DNA of 64,000 nucleotides. Source: Breviolum minutum Mf 1.05b.01 (lineage: Eukaryota > Sar > Dinophyceae > Suessiales > Symbiodiniaceae). The notes below the pieces were generated by a model, which was given only the letters and a program-made list of their open reading frames with translations, did no database searches and had not been told where the DNA came from. Shown in pieces: positions 1 through 9,482 of this stretch. The stretch spans positions 1,839-65,838 of the forward strand of contig DF241653.1 in NCBI GenBank assembly GCA_000507305.1, written 5' to 3'. How positions within the stretch are numbered: position 1 is the first letter of the stretch; the number at the start of each line of letters is the position of its first letter. Made by a program: the position numbers and the translations under genes.

Positions 1-65
1 GAACCCTTCGCGGCCGCTTTCGGGAAAAAGTGCTCATCAAATACCTGCAGCAGATTCCAAAAGAT
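1..65 (-). CDS. Exon fragment at window edge, unknown protein
   Basis: Open on the minus strand to the window edge, reading FWNLLQVFDEHFFPKAAAKG. It follows a pyrimidine-containing acceptor (CTACCTTCAG). An internal CTGCAG followed by GTATTT could also be a splice donor, so the exon may be shorter. Not recognised. Support is composition and one splice site only. Confidence 0.3.
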   Translation of the reverse strand, partial: MFWNLLQVFDEHFFPKAAAKG

Positions 66-250
66 CTGAAGGTAGAAAAAATCAGATTTTCAGAATCTAA
101 ACTACCAACAAGAGCCCACAGAAATATCTCAAACCGCACTGGTTTAACCCCAAAACTCGGGCCTTCAAAACCAATCAAGCAGTTGAACTGTGTGTATCCA
201 TAACATCCCCCAACTGTGGTGATTTTCCTATAAACAGTTTATAGATATAT

Positions 251-370
251 ACTGTTGATGGTTCAGAAATCCTGTAACCTCACCAGTTGAGGGAAAGGTA
301 GTGAATATCCCATGATTTACAACAGTTTTTTTTACATCCAAACAGTGGTTGGGAATAGGATTTCTTCCAA
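251..370. mobile_element. Decayed F2 inverted-repeat element
   Basis: Begins with the F2 terminus CTGTTGATGGTTCAGAAATC and carries the family's internal part (accagttg, then a catgatttac-like core). The right terminus has decayed to ggatttcttccaacc. Confidence 0.4.
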
Positions 371-506
371 CCACCAAAAGTATCACCTTGGTGAACCATC
401 AAACGCAGTTGGGGATTTTCCCCTTGAACCAATCAACACTGACTATGAAAACTATCCATCACTCAACCTCCCATTTTTTTTCCTCCCATCTAGGTCCAAA
501 AAGGAA

Positions 507-640
507 AGGGATAGATAAATCCTTCTTTTTGGCGCCTTCAGAAAATCTTCGCAGGGTTTAGACTTCAACAAGGCCTGGTTTCCAGCAGCAAAAGCCGGTG
601 AAAGACCGCTGGAAAAGCAATTTTCAGTTGAGATTTCTTT
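507..640 (-). CDS. Possible exon, unknown protein
   Basis: Open minus-strand frame reading SGLSPAFAAGNQALLKSKPC, then a basic tail. It is GC-richer than its surroundings. No convincing splice pair fixes the ends, so the coordinates are approximate. Confidence 0.3.
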
Positions 641-685
641 TAAACACAAATGATCTAGTCAAAATCAATATACCATTGTTGAAAC

Positions 686-790
686 TAACACTTCGCACCT
701 GAAAATGGATGTAGTTGGAATACGATCATTTCCTTCTGAGGCGTTGAGGCCTATGTTTAGGGGCTTTTGCTGCTAGTTTTAGGGAGTGTA
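686..790. mobile_element. F8 inverted-repeat element
   Basis: The ends gaaactaacactt and gctgctagttttagggagtg are imperfect inverted repeats. The internal gcacctgaaaatggatg recurs in copies at 30880 and 37690. The F8 terminal signature is CCCTGAAACTAACA. Confidence 0.45.
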
Positions 791-1013
791 CGTCTCCTCC
801 TGAAATCCGAATTTGGTTGGTCAGGTTTGGGATGGGGTCGATCGTCTGGTCAGCAAATCATCTTCTACCGAAATATAGTGTCCGGTAAAGTAAGATAGCA
901 ATGGAAAACTCGTTGTTTTCAGGAAATACCTCTTCTTTCCATTTTTCCAGCCACTGAACCCTAACATATCCTTTTCCCAGTCATCACATTTGAGAAACGA
1001 TGATTTTCCGAAC

Positions 1014-1119
1014 TTCCCGTTTGGTGGGAGATGTCTTCTCGTTCCAAACGGAGAGTAAGGGGTTGGTATTCCGCCTCCAGAACAGCAGCAGCATCTTCAG
1101 GACAAGAGGCCTCCGCCAC
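1014..1119 (-). CDS. Probable exon, acidic Ala/Glu-rich segment
   Basis: Bounded by an acceptor TTTCGCAG and a donor GGAA|GTTCGG on the minus strand. It reads AEASCPEDAAAVLEAEYQPL followed by TLRLEREDISHQTG. The region is clearly GC-richer than the flanking repeats. It lies beside a duplicated F3 element. Not recognised. Confidence 0.4.
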
Positions 1120-1138
1120 CTGCGAAACTGAAGGGTTT

Positions 1139-1236
1139 CTGGTTGGTGGTTTCAACCCATCTGAAAAATATTCGTCAAATTGGAAATCTTCCCCAAATAG
1201 GGGTGAAAATAAAAAATGTTTGAAACCACCACCTAG
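1139..1236. mobile_element. F3 inverted-repeat element, first duplicate
   Basis: A typical F3 copy. It starts ctggttggtggtttcaaccc, has the central motif caaattggaaatcttcccca and ends tttgaaaccaccacctag. The ends are inverted repeats of about 17 bp. F3 is the commonest family in the window. Confidence 0.85.
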
Positions 1237-1419
1237 GTTTGTTTTGGTGGATGAAGAAAAACTGGGGCTACAGTCCTTACGTTTCCAACGGAAAACTAAG
1301 ATGGAACCTCCTCTAAAAAACACGGTGGAAAGAACACTGCATAGAAAACCTAGTGGGTGGTTGGATCACCCATCTGAAAAAATATGTGTCAAATTTCATC
1401 ATCTCCTTAAAATCAAAAA

Positions 1420-1517
1420 CTGGTTGGTGGTTTCAACCCATCTGAAAAATATTCGTCAAATTGGAAATCTTCCCCAAATAGGGGTGAAAATAAAAAATGT
1501 TTGAAACCACCACCTAG
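1420..1517. mobile_element. F3 inverted-repeat element, second duplicate
   Basis: Nearly identical to the copy at 1139-1236, including the rare gtttgaaaccaccacctagg right end. It arose by the local duplication. Confidence 0.85.
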
Positions 1518-1773
1518 GTTTGTTTTGGTGGATGAAGAAAAACTGGGGCTACAGTCCTTACGTTTCCAATATGAAAACTAAGATGGAACCCCCTCTATAA
1601 TCTATGCAGGCGGATGGTTCAAATTAAGATTTTCCTTTTTCGGTTTGGGTGGATAGGATCATCATTTTTGATGACTTGGAAAGAAATTGAGGGGAGCAGG
1701 GAAAAACCCAAAACTTCAATTTGTTGCAAAGATGATGGATCATGAGCTGATGTTTGGCTCCCCCAAAACATCC

Positions 1774-1856
1774 TTAGAGCCAAGGATACTTCGTTTCTTG
1801 GAACATTCTGGAGCGGACCTCTGAATTCTCTTGGACATCCTGGACCACTGTGGCCA
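1774..1856 (-). CDS. Terminal exon of the 1888-2494 gene
   Basis: If the 31 bases 1857-1887 (GTGTGT...GAGTAG) are removed from the minus strand, the upstream exon (ending ...LRGPPI plus one base) continues in phase as MATVVQDVQENSEVRSRMFQ and ETKYPWL, then TAA at 1774-1776. The exon alone is 83 nt. With the carried base it gives 27 codons plus stop. Another frame here is also open, so the call rests on phase and composition. A 31-base intron is unusually short; a frameshift is the alternative. Confidence 0.45.
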
Positions 1857-1887
1857 CTACTCAAAAAGAACCATCAACAAAACACAC

Positions 1888-2494
1888 TGATGGGCGGTCC
1901 CCGTAGATACCGTTCAAAAAGTTTTCGGCATCGACAATAACCACCTTTCCGCGCCAAGAGCCCGCCAATTTTGTCGAGGACTTTTCCCACGTCGCCACTT
2001 GGGTCCAAGCTGGCGTCCCGCGTTGCTCGGCTCATGGAGACCTCGAGAAGTTCTTGATGCGTTGGCTTCCTTTGCTCCTTGAGCCACGACGGGATCTCAT
2101 ACCACGCGGAATCACGTCTGTTCAAGACTTCCATCCTGTCGATATCCGCGCGAGACACGTTGTTCGGGTCCAGAATGGTAGGGCTTCTGGTTTCCACGTC
2201 TGGCTTAACATGCCACCTCGCCCTTTCGTCCACACACCATTCCCCGAACGGGTTGTCTGAGTGGTTGGCACAAGCCACGGTGATGTCTGTCTTTTCAGGA
2301 CCAAGCTCCACGCCAGACAACACCTCGTTTGCCTCGTCGGGAGTGATCAATTCCTTGGCACCACGGCCCTTTTCCACCGTGATCCAAACTCTCGTGGTTT
2401 CGTCCCACATTTTCCTCGCATAACAGTCCGCGAGTCTGTTGTGGAGGATTGCCTCGAAGAGTTTTGACACCATTGACTTGTACTTCTCCATCTT
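1888..2494 (-). CDS. Large exon, unknown charged protein
   Basis: A 607-base exon on the minus strand, one of the longest open frames in the window and about 55% GC. It begins just after an acceptor GGTTACAG; the first codons give KMEKYKSMVSKLFEAILHNR, so a start Met or an internal exon are both possible. It is rich in Asp, Glu, Arg and Lys, with HSDNPFGEWCVDERARWHVK centrally and LARKGGYCRCRKLFERYLRG near the end. There is no signal peptide or membrane segment. The acceptor coincides with the end of an F4-like element at 2495-2600. It may belong to the same gene as 3897-4737. Not recognised. Confidence 0.6.
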
Positions 2495-2600
2495 CTGTAA
2501 CCCCTATAAATGGCCCCCAAAAAAAAACTGGGGGGTGAGTCATAACCTTAACCCCTATAAAGTGGGCGTTATGTGGGCCACCATTCATCACTAGTTTTTG
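2495..2600. mobile_element. F4-like inverted-repeat element
   Basis: Starts ctgtaacccctataaatggc and continues with the mirrored ttaacccctataaagtgggc. The gcccaca/tgtgggcc arms match the F4 signature. Its left end provides the acceptor of the adjacent exon. Confidence 0.5.
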
Positions 2601-2619
2601 GGGTCATCCCCGTAGGTTG

Positions 2620-3640
2620 GGGTTTAATGGACCGACTCATCACTGGGGGATGTTCGCTCCTCAGTCCAACCCCCATTGGAAAATGCCATGGGTGGAATCC
2701 ATGGAAGCAACTAATACACTACTCAACCCGAAAAAGAATCATAAAAAAGAGACATATGCCTTATTATATGTACCTAAAGTTGATGTGCATTTTTTTCTCG
2801 TATTTCACCAAAAAAAATGAAACCATATACATTCTTTTTTTGCCTTGGTCTTTGTTTCTATGTCGTAAACCAAGCAATTTTCATCGCATCTTGCCTGGTC
2901 CATGGCCATTTGAAAACCCCACTCATCCACCTTGAAGCCGAGGTTTTTGCGCGGAGAAATCCCCCCCATTTTTCCGACATTTTTTTGAAAAAAGTCCCTA
3001 TTTTTGGTGCAATTGGGGTTCCATGTGCCTGGAAAAATACAACTGGGGTTAGGTATATTATATATACCCTCGAAGTCGTTGCCACCTTAAAAGGAAAATA
3101 ATGGTTCCTTTCGGATGATGATTTTCAGCCCTACTCAAAATATGGTGAAACTCGTGGTTCCCAACCTATAAAACATGGTGAAACTGGACTTCCAGGGTAT
3201 ATATTCATCATTTATAACTCTGGAACTCTCCAAAAACTGTAACCCTTTGGTATCTTCGATTGATCACCTCAATTCTTGATTGTCAACTAGTGAAGGTGGT
3301 GATGGTGCAAATCAAAAAATGGGTGACTCAGAAGTTTGTAGGAGATGTGAATCCTTTAGCCAAACCAAGAAAACACTTGAGAGAATCCGATATGTTTAAA
3401 ACTATTATTTCTTTTTTGGGGGGCCAAGGTCCTGTGAAGTCACTGTAGTTTTAACTACCACAAACTGCATCGAAATAGTTTCACAGCCACGGTCCTTGCA
3501 ATTCCTTTCAAATCACTGCAGTAGTGATGTTTCCAGGTTGCTGATAGCAAAAAAAAATTATATACACTATATGATAAACACATGAAAAACATAGTACTTC
3601 CATATTGCTTAATATAAACTATATATCATATACATTGCAA
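2620..3640. other. AT-rich non-coding stretch
   Basis: Long A and T runs, short open frames without coding character, and two ctataaaacatggtgaaact-type direct repeats near 3140-3190. I see no exon with splice support. It is probably intronic or intergenic. Confidence 0.5.
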
Positions 3641-3775
3641 TTGTGAATAGGTTCAATGTCGACGCCGTATCCAAAAAACTTGGGTCGATTTACACATCTC
3701 AGATTTCATCTCTCTGGAGTGATGAAGAAGAACCAATCAACTTGCTTAAATTTGCTTGTTCGGTAGTTGGCATTG

Positions 3776-3917
3776 CTTGGAGGATCATCCCACTTAGTAA
3801 GTACTTAGTAACCCCCATTTATAAGCCATTTAGGCCATTTGTAAGGGGAACAACCCTAGTTAGGGGACTTACTAACCATGGTTATTAACCACTTACTAAC
3901 TGGGATGATCCTCCAAG
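3776..3917. mobile_element. F1 inverted-repeat element
   Basis: Ends cttggaggatcatcccactt and aactgggatgatcctccaag are near-perfect inverted repeats. The interior carries cccccatttataagcc and the family's gaacaaccctagttagggg. On the minus strand, a consensus-like donor (TTA|GTAAGT) lies 21 bases inside the element and the terminal CTCCAAG can act as acceptor, so the element could be spliced. Confidence 0.9.
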
Positions 3918-4284
3918 TGGGGAACAGAATCCCAGATCTCAAACAATCCAAGGACGACTTCTACAGCATCGCCTAGCTTCTCCTCTTTCGGGTCTTCATG
4001 TCCAAAAGTGTCTGTTATGCATCCCTGGGAAAACACTGCATGAACGTATGATGCATACAATCTATTACCCATGGCATAAGAAAACCTGAAGAAGGCTCCT
4101 GATTCCCCTGTTCTCTGGAATCTTGCGGTGACAATCAGGTGTCCTTTGCTTGTTCCTAACATCTTAGCCGCTGCGCTCGGGTGCATTCTGACGAAACCGT
4201 ATTGGGAAATAGCCTTCCCAATGTCAGTGTTGAGGAGGACACGGAGGAGGCCATTCGCATGAAGCCTTTCAGCTTCTAGTTGGC
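3897..4284 (-). CDS. Second exon of a cysteine-containing protein
   Basis: Open frame with strong coding character: GLLRVLLNTDIGKAISQYGF, then RMHPSAAAKMLGTSKGHLIV and TARFQRTGESGAFFRFSYAM, ending GLFEIWDSVPH before reading into the F1 end (LEDHPS). The acceptor at 4285-4286 (CATACGAG) joins in phase to the donor of the exon at 4365. After the F1 element, the frame NANYRTSKFKQVDWFFF (about 3700-3775) may be the next exon. Not recognised; cellular role unknown. Confidence 0.6.
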
Positions 4285-4364
4285 CTCGTATGACACATAG
4301 GAGCTGTAACACTCTTTTTTTGCTGGTGCACTGGAGCAGGGAAGATGCAATTTGGAGCTTTCAC

Positions 4365-4737
4365 TCCTCAGGGTCCCATCTCTTGTGGGCCTTGCCGCTT
4401 CCTCCTCACTGGAAGTATCGCCCCTGCTGTCAACCCCTGGAGCCTTGGGAGGTGGCATAAGAACACCTGGAGCCTTGGCAAATGGTGCCTTAGGCAGCAA
4501 CACAATCGAATGGTGTCTTAGGCATGGGCACACGGGGCAAAGGGACCTCAGTGTGTAGTTTGCTGAACAGTTTGGACATCCCTTGTTGTCGGGGTATTCC
4601 GCTCTGTCCAAAACAGTACTCAATGAGCATGGATCACAAAATCCGGCTAATGGAGCCATAGGATCTTCGTCATTCTCATCTTGATCACGGTGTTCAACTT
4701 TTATCCAGAAGAACTTGTCATCAAACACCGGCGACGG
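4365..4737 (-). CDS. Exon with CxxC-type cysteine cluster
   Basis: Begins after acceptor GCATCATTTCAG, reads SPVFDDKFFWIKVEHRDQDE, then GFCDPCSLSTVLDRAEYPDN and KGCPNCSANYTLRSLCPVCP with CLRHH, and ends in a Pro/Ala-rich linker (LPKAPFAKAPGVLMPPPKAP) and an acidic SSEEEAARPTRDGTLR. Five cysteine pairs or singles with two histidines suggest a small zinc-binding module, but the spacing matches no family I can name. The donor GGA|GTGAAAG at 4364 pairs with 4285, an 80-base intron. The tail is probably disordered. Confidence 0.6.
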
Positions 4738-5009
4738 CTGAAATGATGCTTTTGGTTGATTGCCCCAGTGGGGCACATGCGAAAAACATATTTTCCCAAA
4801 TGGTGGTGAAAAATTGTGATTTTCATCCCATGGCAAAAAAATTGCCAACTCAACAAATCCAATCTTGTAGGAAACGCAAAAAATTCACGCCGGAAAAAAA
4901 ACGCTGAGTCAAAAACCCCACATTTTTGCCCCGTTCTCAGGTGAGTGTTGCAAAGGTTTTGATCTCTAATTTCTTTACATAAAATTTCTGGGGCAAAATT
5001 TTCGTACAC

Positions 5010-5119
5010 GCCCGGAAGTTTAACAGTTCTCCCCTGAAAAATGGTGGGAAAGGAAGACAATCCTTTCCTATTGGGGTGCAGTAACTTTTCAGGGGCGAGC
5101 TGTTAAACTTCGGGAGGGT
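5010..5119. mobile_element. F8-related element with AAGTTTAACAG ends
   Basis: Left end cccggaagtttaacagttct and right end gagctgttaaacttcgggag are inverted repeats. The interior has cctgaaaaatgg and the mirrored cttttcaggggc. The same variant is nested at 53318-53420. Confidence 0.7.
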
Positions 5120-6080
5120 ATGAATTCCTAAACCTGAATGTTTCCGGAATATTCATTTTTTGAGGGGGCAAGGTTTCCCTTTACTTTTCACCACGACCTC
5201 GCCGAAGCTTGCTATACCCGGAATTTCACTGAAAATGAACGGCTGGAACCGCAAGTCATGAAGGTTTGATCAGATGATTTCCCTTTTCAACTTGGTGATT
5301 TCTAGGTTCCATCATAATTTTCAGGGGTGGTCATCCTTCATCCAAACAACGAATCGGCGTACAATAAAGTGCCTCCATGATTTCATCAGCGACTTTGTCC
5401 ACTTTGGCACCAGTTTTCTCGGCCTTTTCCTCAAGAAACTTTTGTTGGTTGTGGTTGGGTAGGAATCATGGGGGCTTAAACCCCAACGGGACAAGGTGAA
5501 AAGGTTGAGATTTTGAAGTAGAAATCTCTAATTACAATATATTTGAGAATATCTACACCACCCTGGAATACTTGGAGGAATATTCTTTGTCAAAAGACAT
5601 TGAGCTTTTGAAGGAAAGGTACATAGAATCAAGTATTCCAGGATAGGTTTGTAGAATCAAATCACATCATCTTCTGTGTTTCGAAAACGATATTTCTGCA
5701 AGTTGGTTTGTGAACATGAACCTCTTTTCACCGTTTACAGGGGTCATTACATTACCAGTTACAAGGGAAATCCCTCAAAATTACCACACATTTGCATTAT
5801 CATTCCCCCAAAAATGGGCAATTCAATGACCCCTGTCTTAGTCTTGGCAGAGTAAAAAAGACTCCAAGCTTTCGCAGATTTTCCAGTAGCACATGATGAA
5901 ACTGGATCAATAGCAACTTGAACGTTGAAACATGTCTTGTTCTCAAATAGCCCCTACATGCTACATGCTTGGTTCATAGGTTACGGTACATGCATGTGAA
6001 TATTCCATGGAGCCTATAGGGCTTGTTGAGAACACTTCTTCGATTCTCTCAACCATGCATAGCTTGACTATTTGGGGGGT
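5120..6080. other. Non-coding stretch with one F12 copy
   Basis: No supported exon. An F12 element lies at about 5738-5842: ggggtcattacattaccag to caattcaatgacccctg, with the internal caaaattaccacacatttgc of that family. Confidence 0.5.
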
Positions 6081-6082
6081 TC

Positions 6083-6175
6083 CTAAAATGATGGTACCCC
6101 TAAAACACCCCAAAATGATCATTTTTAGTAGGAAAACCCATGGTTGTTGGGTACCACCATTTTAGGAAACCCCCA
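6083..6175. mobile_element. F5 inverted-repeat element
   Basis: Arms ggttcctaaaatgatggtac and gtaccaccattttaggaaac are inverted repeats around tgatcatttttagtagg. A second copy in opposite orientation is at 60640-60745. Confidence 0.75.
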
Positions 6176-6754
6176 TTTGTCAAGATACAATGATACAATA
6201 GGTGGTCATTATATTTCCAAGTGAAACCGTGCATGCTTGTGGGCATGTCACTCGAAACGGCCACGAAAATTGCCATGGCGCGACAGTTGCAATATGGTTA
6301 ATTCAAAAAAACCTGTACAAAGATGTGAAGCAAAAGTGTTTCCTTCAGTCTACAAAAGGACATACCAAACAAACAAATAACCGAACCAACAAACCAACAC
6401 GTAAAGAAAAAAAACTAAGTACCCCAACAAAGAAACTACCACAATAAAAACAAACTTAAACTTAACTGAAACAATTAGGATCTGATCTTAAAAGCAATAC
6501 AACAACACTCACCCAATCAATAAGTTCCAACCAAAAAAACAGAGAAGACCACAACCACCTCCGGCAGGTCCCCGACCTTCTTGGCTTGACAAACATTGCC
6601 TCAGACAACCCGAAATCTCCCGAAGATAACCCGAAATGGAATGGGTTTTTTCAAGTCAGTCCTATGGTATTAAACCAATTCAATGGGAAGATTTCACCAC
6701 AAGAATGGTGGTTTTTCTTTTGGGATGGACCCATCAATTAGTGAAACTACCCTT

Positions 6755-6840
6755 CTGGAAACTTGGGGAAGTTCGGAAAATCATCGACTGAAACGTTGCC
6801 TTTCAAAAGGGGATATGTTCGCTCCCTGGGAACTTACATT
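6755..6840. mobile_element. Degenerate F7 element
   Basis: Shares gaagttcggaaaatcatc, ttgcctttcaaaagggga and the gctccctgggaact end with the F7 copy at 25327. The left terminus is lost. Confidence 0.35.
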
Positions 6841-7027
6841 CTTGATGGAAGCTGACCCTATTTGTTTTTTTGGGCCAGTAAACTTTACGAGCCTTTTAAT
6901 TGCAACTTGGCAACATCTCATACGTTTTCAGCATCTAAATAAACCCCATGATCCCATGATGGATCCCATCTATTACACAACATTCTATGGGATCCTATGA
7001 TGCAACATTTATGGAACATCCACCTAC

Positions 7028-7262
7028 CTTCAAAATCAAAATTTCCCGGCAGGCGCCGGAAGTTTCCTTCATGAGTGAACAGTTTCCCGTCCGACGTGGC
7101 GATAGTTGAAGATGATTGATGCCAAAATGAAACTGCAAACATGGTCTCAAAACTTTGCACCTTCCAAACTGTAACCATTAAGCGTATGTTATTTTCAAAC
7201 GCATATGTCAAAGATTTGCGATTCACGATTGAAATGCTTTTCTTAAATTCAAAGGGATCTCA
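7028..7262 (-). CDS. Well-supported exon, unknown protein
   Basis: A single open minus-strand frame of about 78 codons. It starts after a possible acceptor ATGAG and ends at the strong donor TTGAAG|GTAGGT. It reads KKSISIVNRKSLTYAFENNI, MVTVWKVQSFETMFAVSFWH, then SSSTIATSDGKLFTHEGNFR and RLPGNFDFE. Alternating hydrophobic and polar residues suggest a folded beta-rich segment, with no membrane helix. Not recognised. Confidence 0.55.
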
Positions 7263-7627
7263 TAAATTTGCTTGGTCGGTTTTCCTTCCATAAATAAACC
7301 ACTTCACAGCGACATCATCACTCCTTCACTTTGGATCACTCACTCAGGCATTTCGAACCATAAAAAAAAGACTCCGAACTTTGAACTTTTCCTCATTGCT
7401 ACATATTTTGTGGTCATCCCCAAAAGTTTTTTTCTTCCAAATGTTGCTTGGTTTGCTTAAGTTAGGTTTTCCACTACCTTTTTTCAATCCACAACAACGG
7501 GTGATTTGTCTGGATTGTCCCCTACACAAGGCTTTCGGCGCCGACTGCATGGCACTGGGCGTCAGCTTTTCGACCTTATCTTCTGTGGGACGATACCCAG
7601 GGGAGTTGACACTTAGTTGTTTTTGTT

Positions 7628-7757
7628 GTGGTTGGTTGGTTGGTTGGTTTGTTGGTTGGTTGGTTGGTTTGTTGGTTGGTTGGTTGGTTGGTTTGTTTGT
7701 TGGTTGGTTGGTTGGTTGGTTGGTTGGTTGGTTGGTTGGTTGGTTGGTTGGTTGGTT
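7628..7757. repeat. TTGG tetranucleotide array
   Basis: About 130 bases of ttgg/ggtt units, interrupted by several ttgt units. It is open in all three frames on both strands (Pro-Thr-Asn-Gln or Trp-Leu-Val-Gly repeats). The frames are low-complexity artefacts. Confidence 0.95.
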
Positions 7758-7902
7758 GTTTTTCTAAATGACGTTTCAGTGAAAGCTGTAAAGAACTGCA
7801 AGGCAATTGGACTTCTAAAACCGCCATAGCTGAGATGTGAAATCAATGGGAAAAAACACCCATGCCTTCCCAAGAAAAGTTGAGGTTGGTAGTTTATCCT
7901 AC

Positions 7903-7967
7903 TCTTTACCAGGGTTTTAGCACCATCCCAGGTGGTTGTTTGGGAATCCCTGAACCATCAACTTTCA
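7903..7967. mobile_element. F2 element, right half only
   Basis: Ends gggaatccctgaaccatcaac after ggttttagcaccatcccagg, matching the right half of the F2 copy at 60931. Confidence 0.45.
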
Positions 7968-8109
7968 AAAAATCCATGTTTTGCCATCTGCTGGAATAAG
8001 TCCGGGACCCAGCCCATGTGCTGCCCACACTCCGCACAGAAACATGAGGTGCCACGAATGGCGGTGAGTAGGCCTTGCCAAGGGAAGTTACCAGCCAAGG
8101 CTGGGAGCT

Positions 8110-8271
8110 ACTTGGAGGATGGGCTCCCAGGACTTGGAGATACCTGGTGAATAACGATGGTTTTAACGTAAGACTGGGGTTGTGGGACCTCTTCCAAAAT
8201 GGCCGAAATTTATGGCTATTAAATGGGGGGTGATTCTAACTACTTAGTACTAAGTGGGGTGATCCTCCAAC
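8110..8271. mobile_element. F1 inverted-repeat element
   Basis: Starts acttggaggatgggctccca and ends aagtggggtgatcctccaa, with a central tatggctattaaatgg. It abuts the coding patch at 8281. Confidence 0.65.
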
Positions 8272-8280
8272 ATGTCCATG

Positions 8281-8790
8281 AACTGCTGCATAGCCCCCTC
8301 ATCCAAAACCATAGGCGAATCATCCTTACTGACATAGCCCCTTTTCTTACCCAGGTACTGGTGCCATAGCCATAGAGGGCTTAGCAACCGTTGGTCTCAA
8401 CCTCGGCGATGTCGAAGGTTTCGGTACCTCCTGACCCTTCTTCTCAGCAGCAAACAGGCTTCTTACCAAACCAGCCACGCATTGCGAGCTCTGCCGTGCC
8501 CTGGCAACTGCTCTTCCAGCCTCACTAGGCCGAGGATTTGATGCCTTGTGCCGCCACTACAGCAGCAGCCTTCGCGATAGCTCCAATCCGCGCGGCGGAG
8601 TTCGCAGGTACGGGAGGAGCTGCAATTGGATTGATGACCATAGGTGCTCCTTGGTTTATATTGGCAAGCACTGCGTTATGGAGTATGGGGTCTGGCACCA
8701 GGTCTCCACCATGGCCTCTGAGGTGGGCCTGTGCAGCATCCCGAGGGGCCTCCATGAAAGCAATGGATTTGTTTGGTCCCTGAAAGGAGG
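8281..8790 (-). CDS. Ala/Pro-rich coding patch in three frames
   Basis: Three consecutive minus-strand segments look coding but lie in different frames. The first (8559-8790) reads NINQGAPMVINPIAAPPVPA. The second (8389-8558) reads SEAGRAVARARQSSQCVAGL, then VRSLFAAEKKGQEVPKPSTS. The third (8281-8357) reads KKRGYVSKDDSPMVLDEGAM. Segment one can join two by GTACCT...GCTGTAG (in phase), and two joins three in phase if the 31 bases 8358-8388 (GTTGCT...GCACCAG) are removed. If those are not introns, this is a frameshifted relic. High Ala/Pro content suggests a disordered protein. Not recognised. Confidence 0.5.
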
Positions 8791-9145
8791 CGGGGATATT
8801 TTCGGCATCTAATTAACCTCTATTGGCAGTACATACCCTATGAATTCTACTAGGTATCCTTGCATATTTGGGGGCCAATAATTCCTTGTGCGAAAGTTTT
8901 TTGCCATGAAGCCACCTTCTACCAGAATCACAAAAAAACCCGTTGGAAATTCTTACAGTTTCATTGGTAAGTTTGCAGCACACAGCTGTTAGGCCAGCTT
9001 AAAAGCTTTCGACAAGCCGGAACAACTTTTGAATAGCCTAGCAATTGCCTATACCAACCCACCCCTTTGCTCAGTATGAGAAAATGCGGAATGTCTCAAA
9101 CACCATGATTCTGTGAAATCAAAGGTAGTTTTGATTTAAACAAAA

Positions 9146-9207
9146 ACTAGTTGGTGCTTTCAACCTAATTTGACAAATATGCTCGTCAAACTGGATCATG
9201 GAAGTGG
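9146..9207. mobile_element. F3 fragment
   Basis: Left half of an F3 element: aactagttggtgctttcaac, then aatatgctcgtcaaactggat. The right arm is missing. Confidence 0.5.
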
Positions 9208-9232
9208 AACTGTCATCTAGCCCTTACTCTTT

Positions 9233-9345
9233 CTCCCATGGTTCAGTGGAGAATTACCTACTAAATGAAAGGAAAACAACATATTGGAGAGACCCATCGA
9301 TTCCACGGAGCTATGATTGTGGGAGGAACTGTCAAACAAAAACAA
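9233..9345. mobile_element. F15 inverted-repeat element
   Basis: Starts ctctttctcccatggttcag and ends gagctatgattgtgggagga, an imperfect inverted repeat. A similar copy is at 18020, and a longer F15 variant at 45845. Confidence 0.5.
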
Positions 9346-9355
9346 CTTCGCAATC

Positions 9356-9482
9356 ACTTGGTGGTTGAACCAACCCATTTGAAACATATACAACCCTCAA
9401 ATTGGATCATTTCCCCTACGGCTCCTCAAATTGGATCAAATCCCCAGGGCTGAAAATAAAACCTTTTGAAACCACCAGCTAG
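9356..9482. mobile_element. F3 element with internal duplication
   Basis: The F3 ends are present, but the central motif ctcaaattggatcat occurs twice, at 9396 and 9425, making this copy longer than the usual 98 bp. Confidence 0.75.

Larger units (their letters stand above)
1138..1595. repeat. Local duplication of about 176 bp, copies offset by 281 bp
   Basis: Bases 1138-1314 recur at 1419-1595 almost unchanged. Each copy holds a complete F3 element plus about 75 bp of the same right flank (ggtttgttttggtggatgaag onward). The spacer at 1351-1405 holds a third, partial F3 copy. Because the flank is shared, this is segmental duplication rather than two independent insertions. Confidence 0.85.

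Noticed and set aside
7381-7873. Trp/Leu/Val/Gly and Pro/Thr/Asn/Gln repeat proteins
   Set aside because: Readings of the TTGG array in several frames on both strands.
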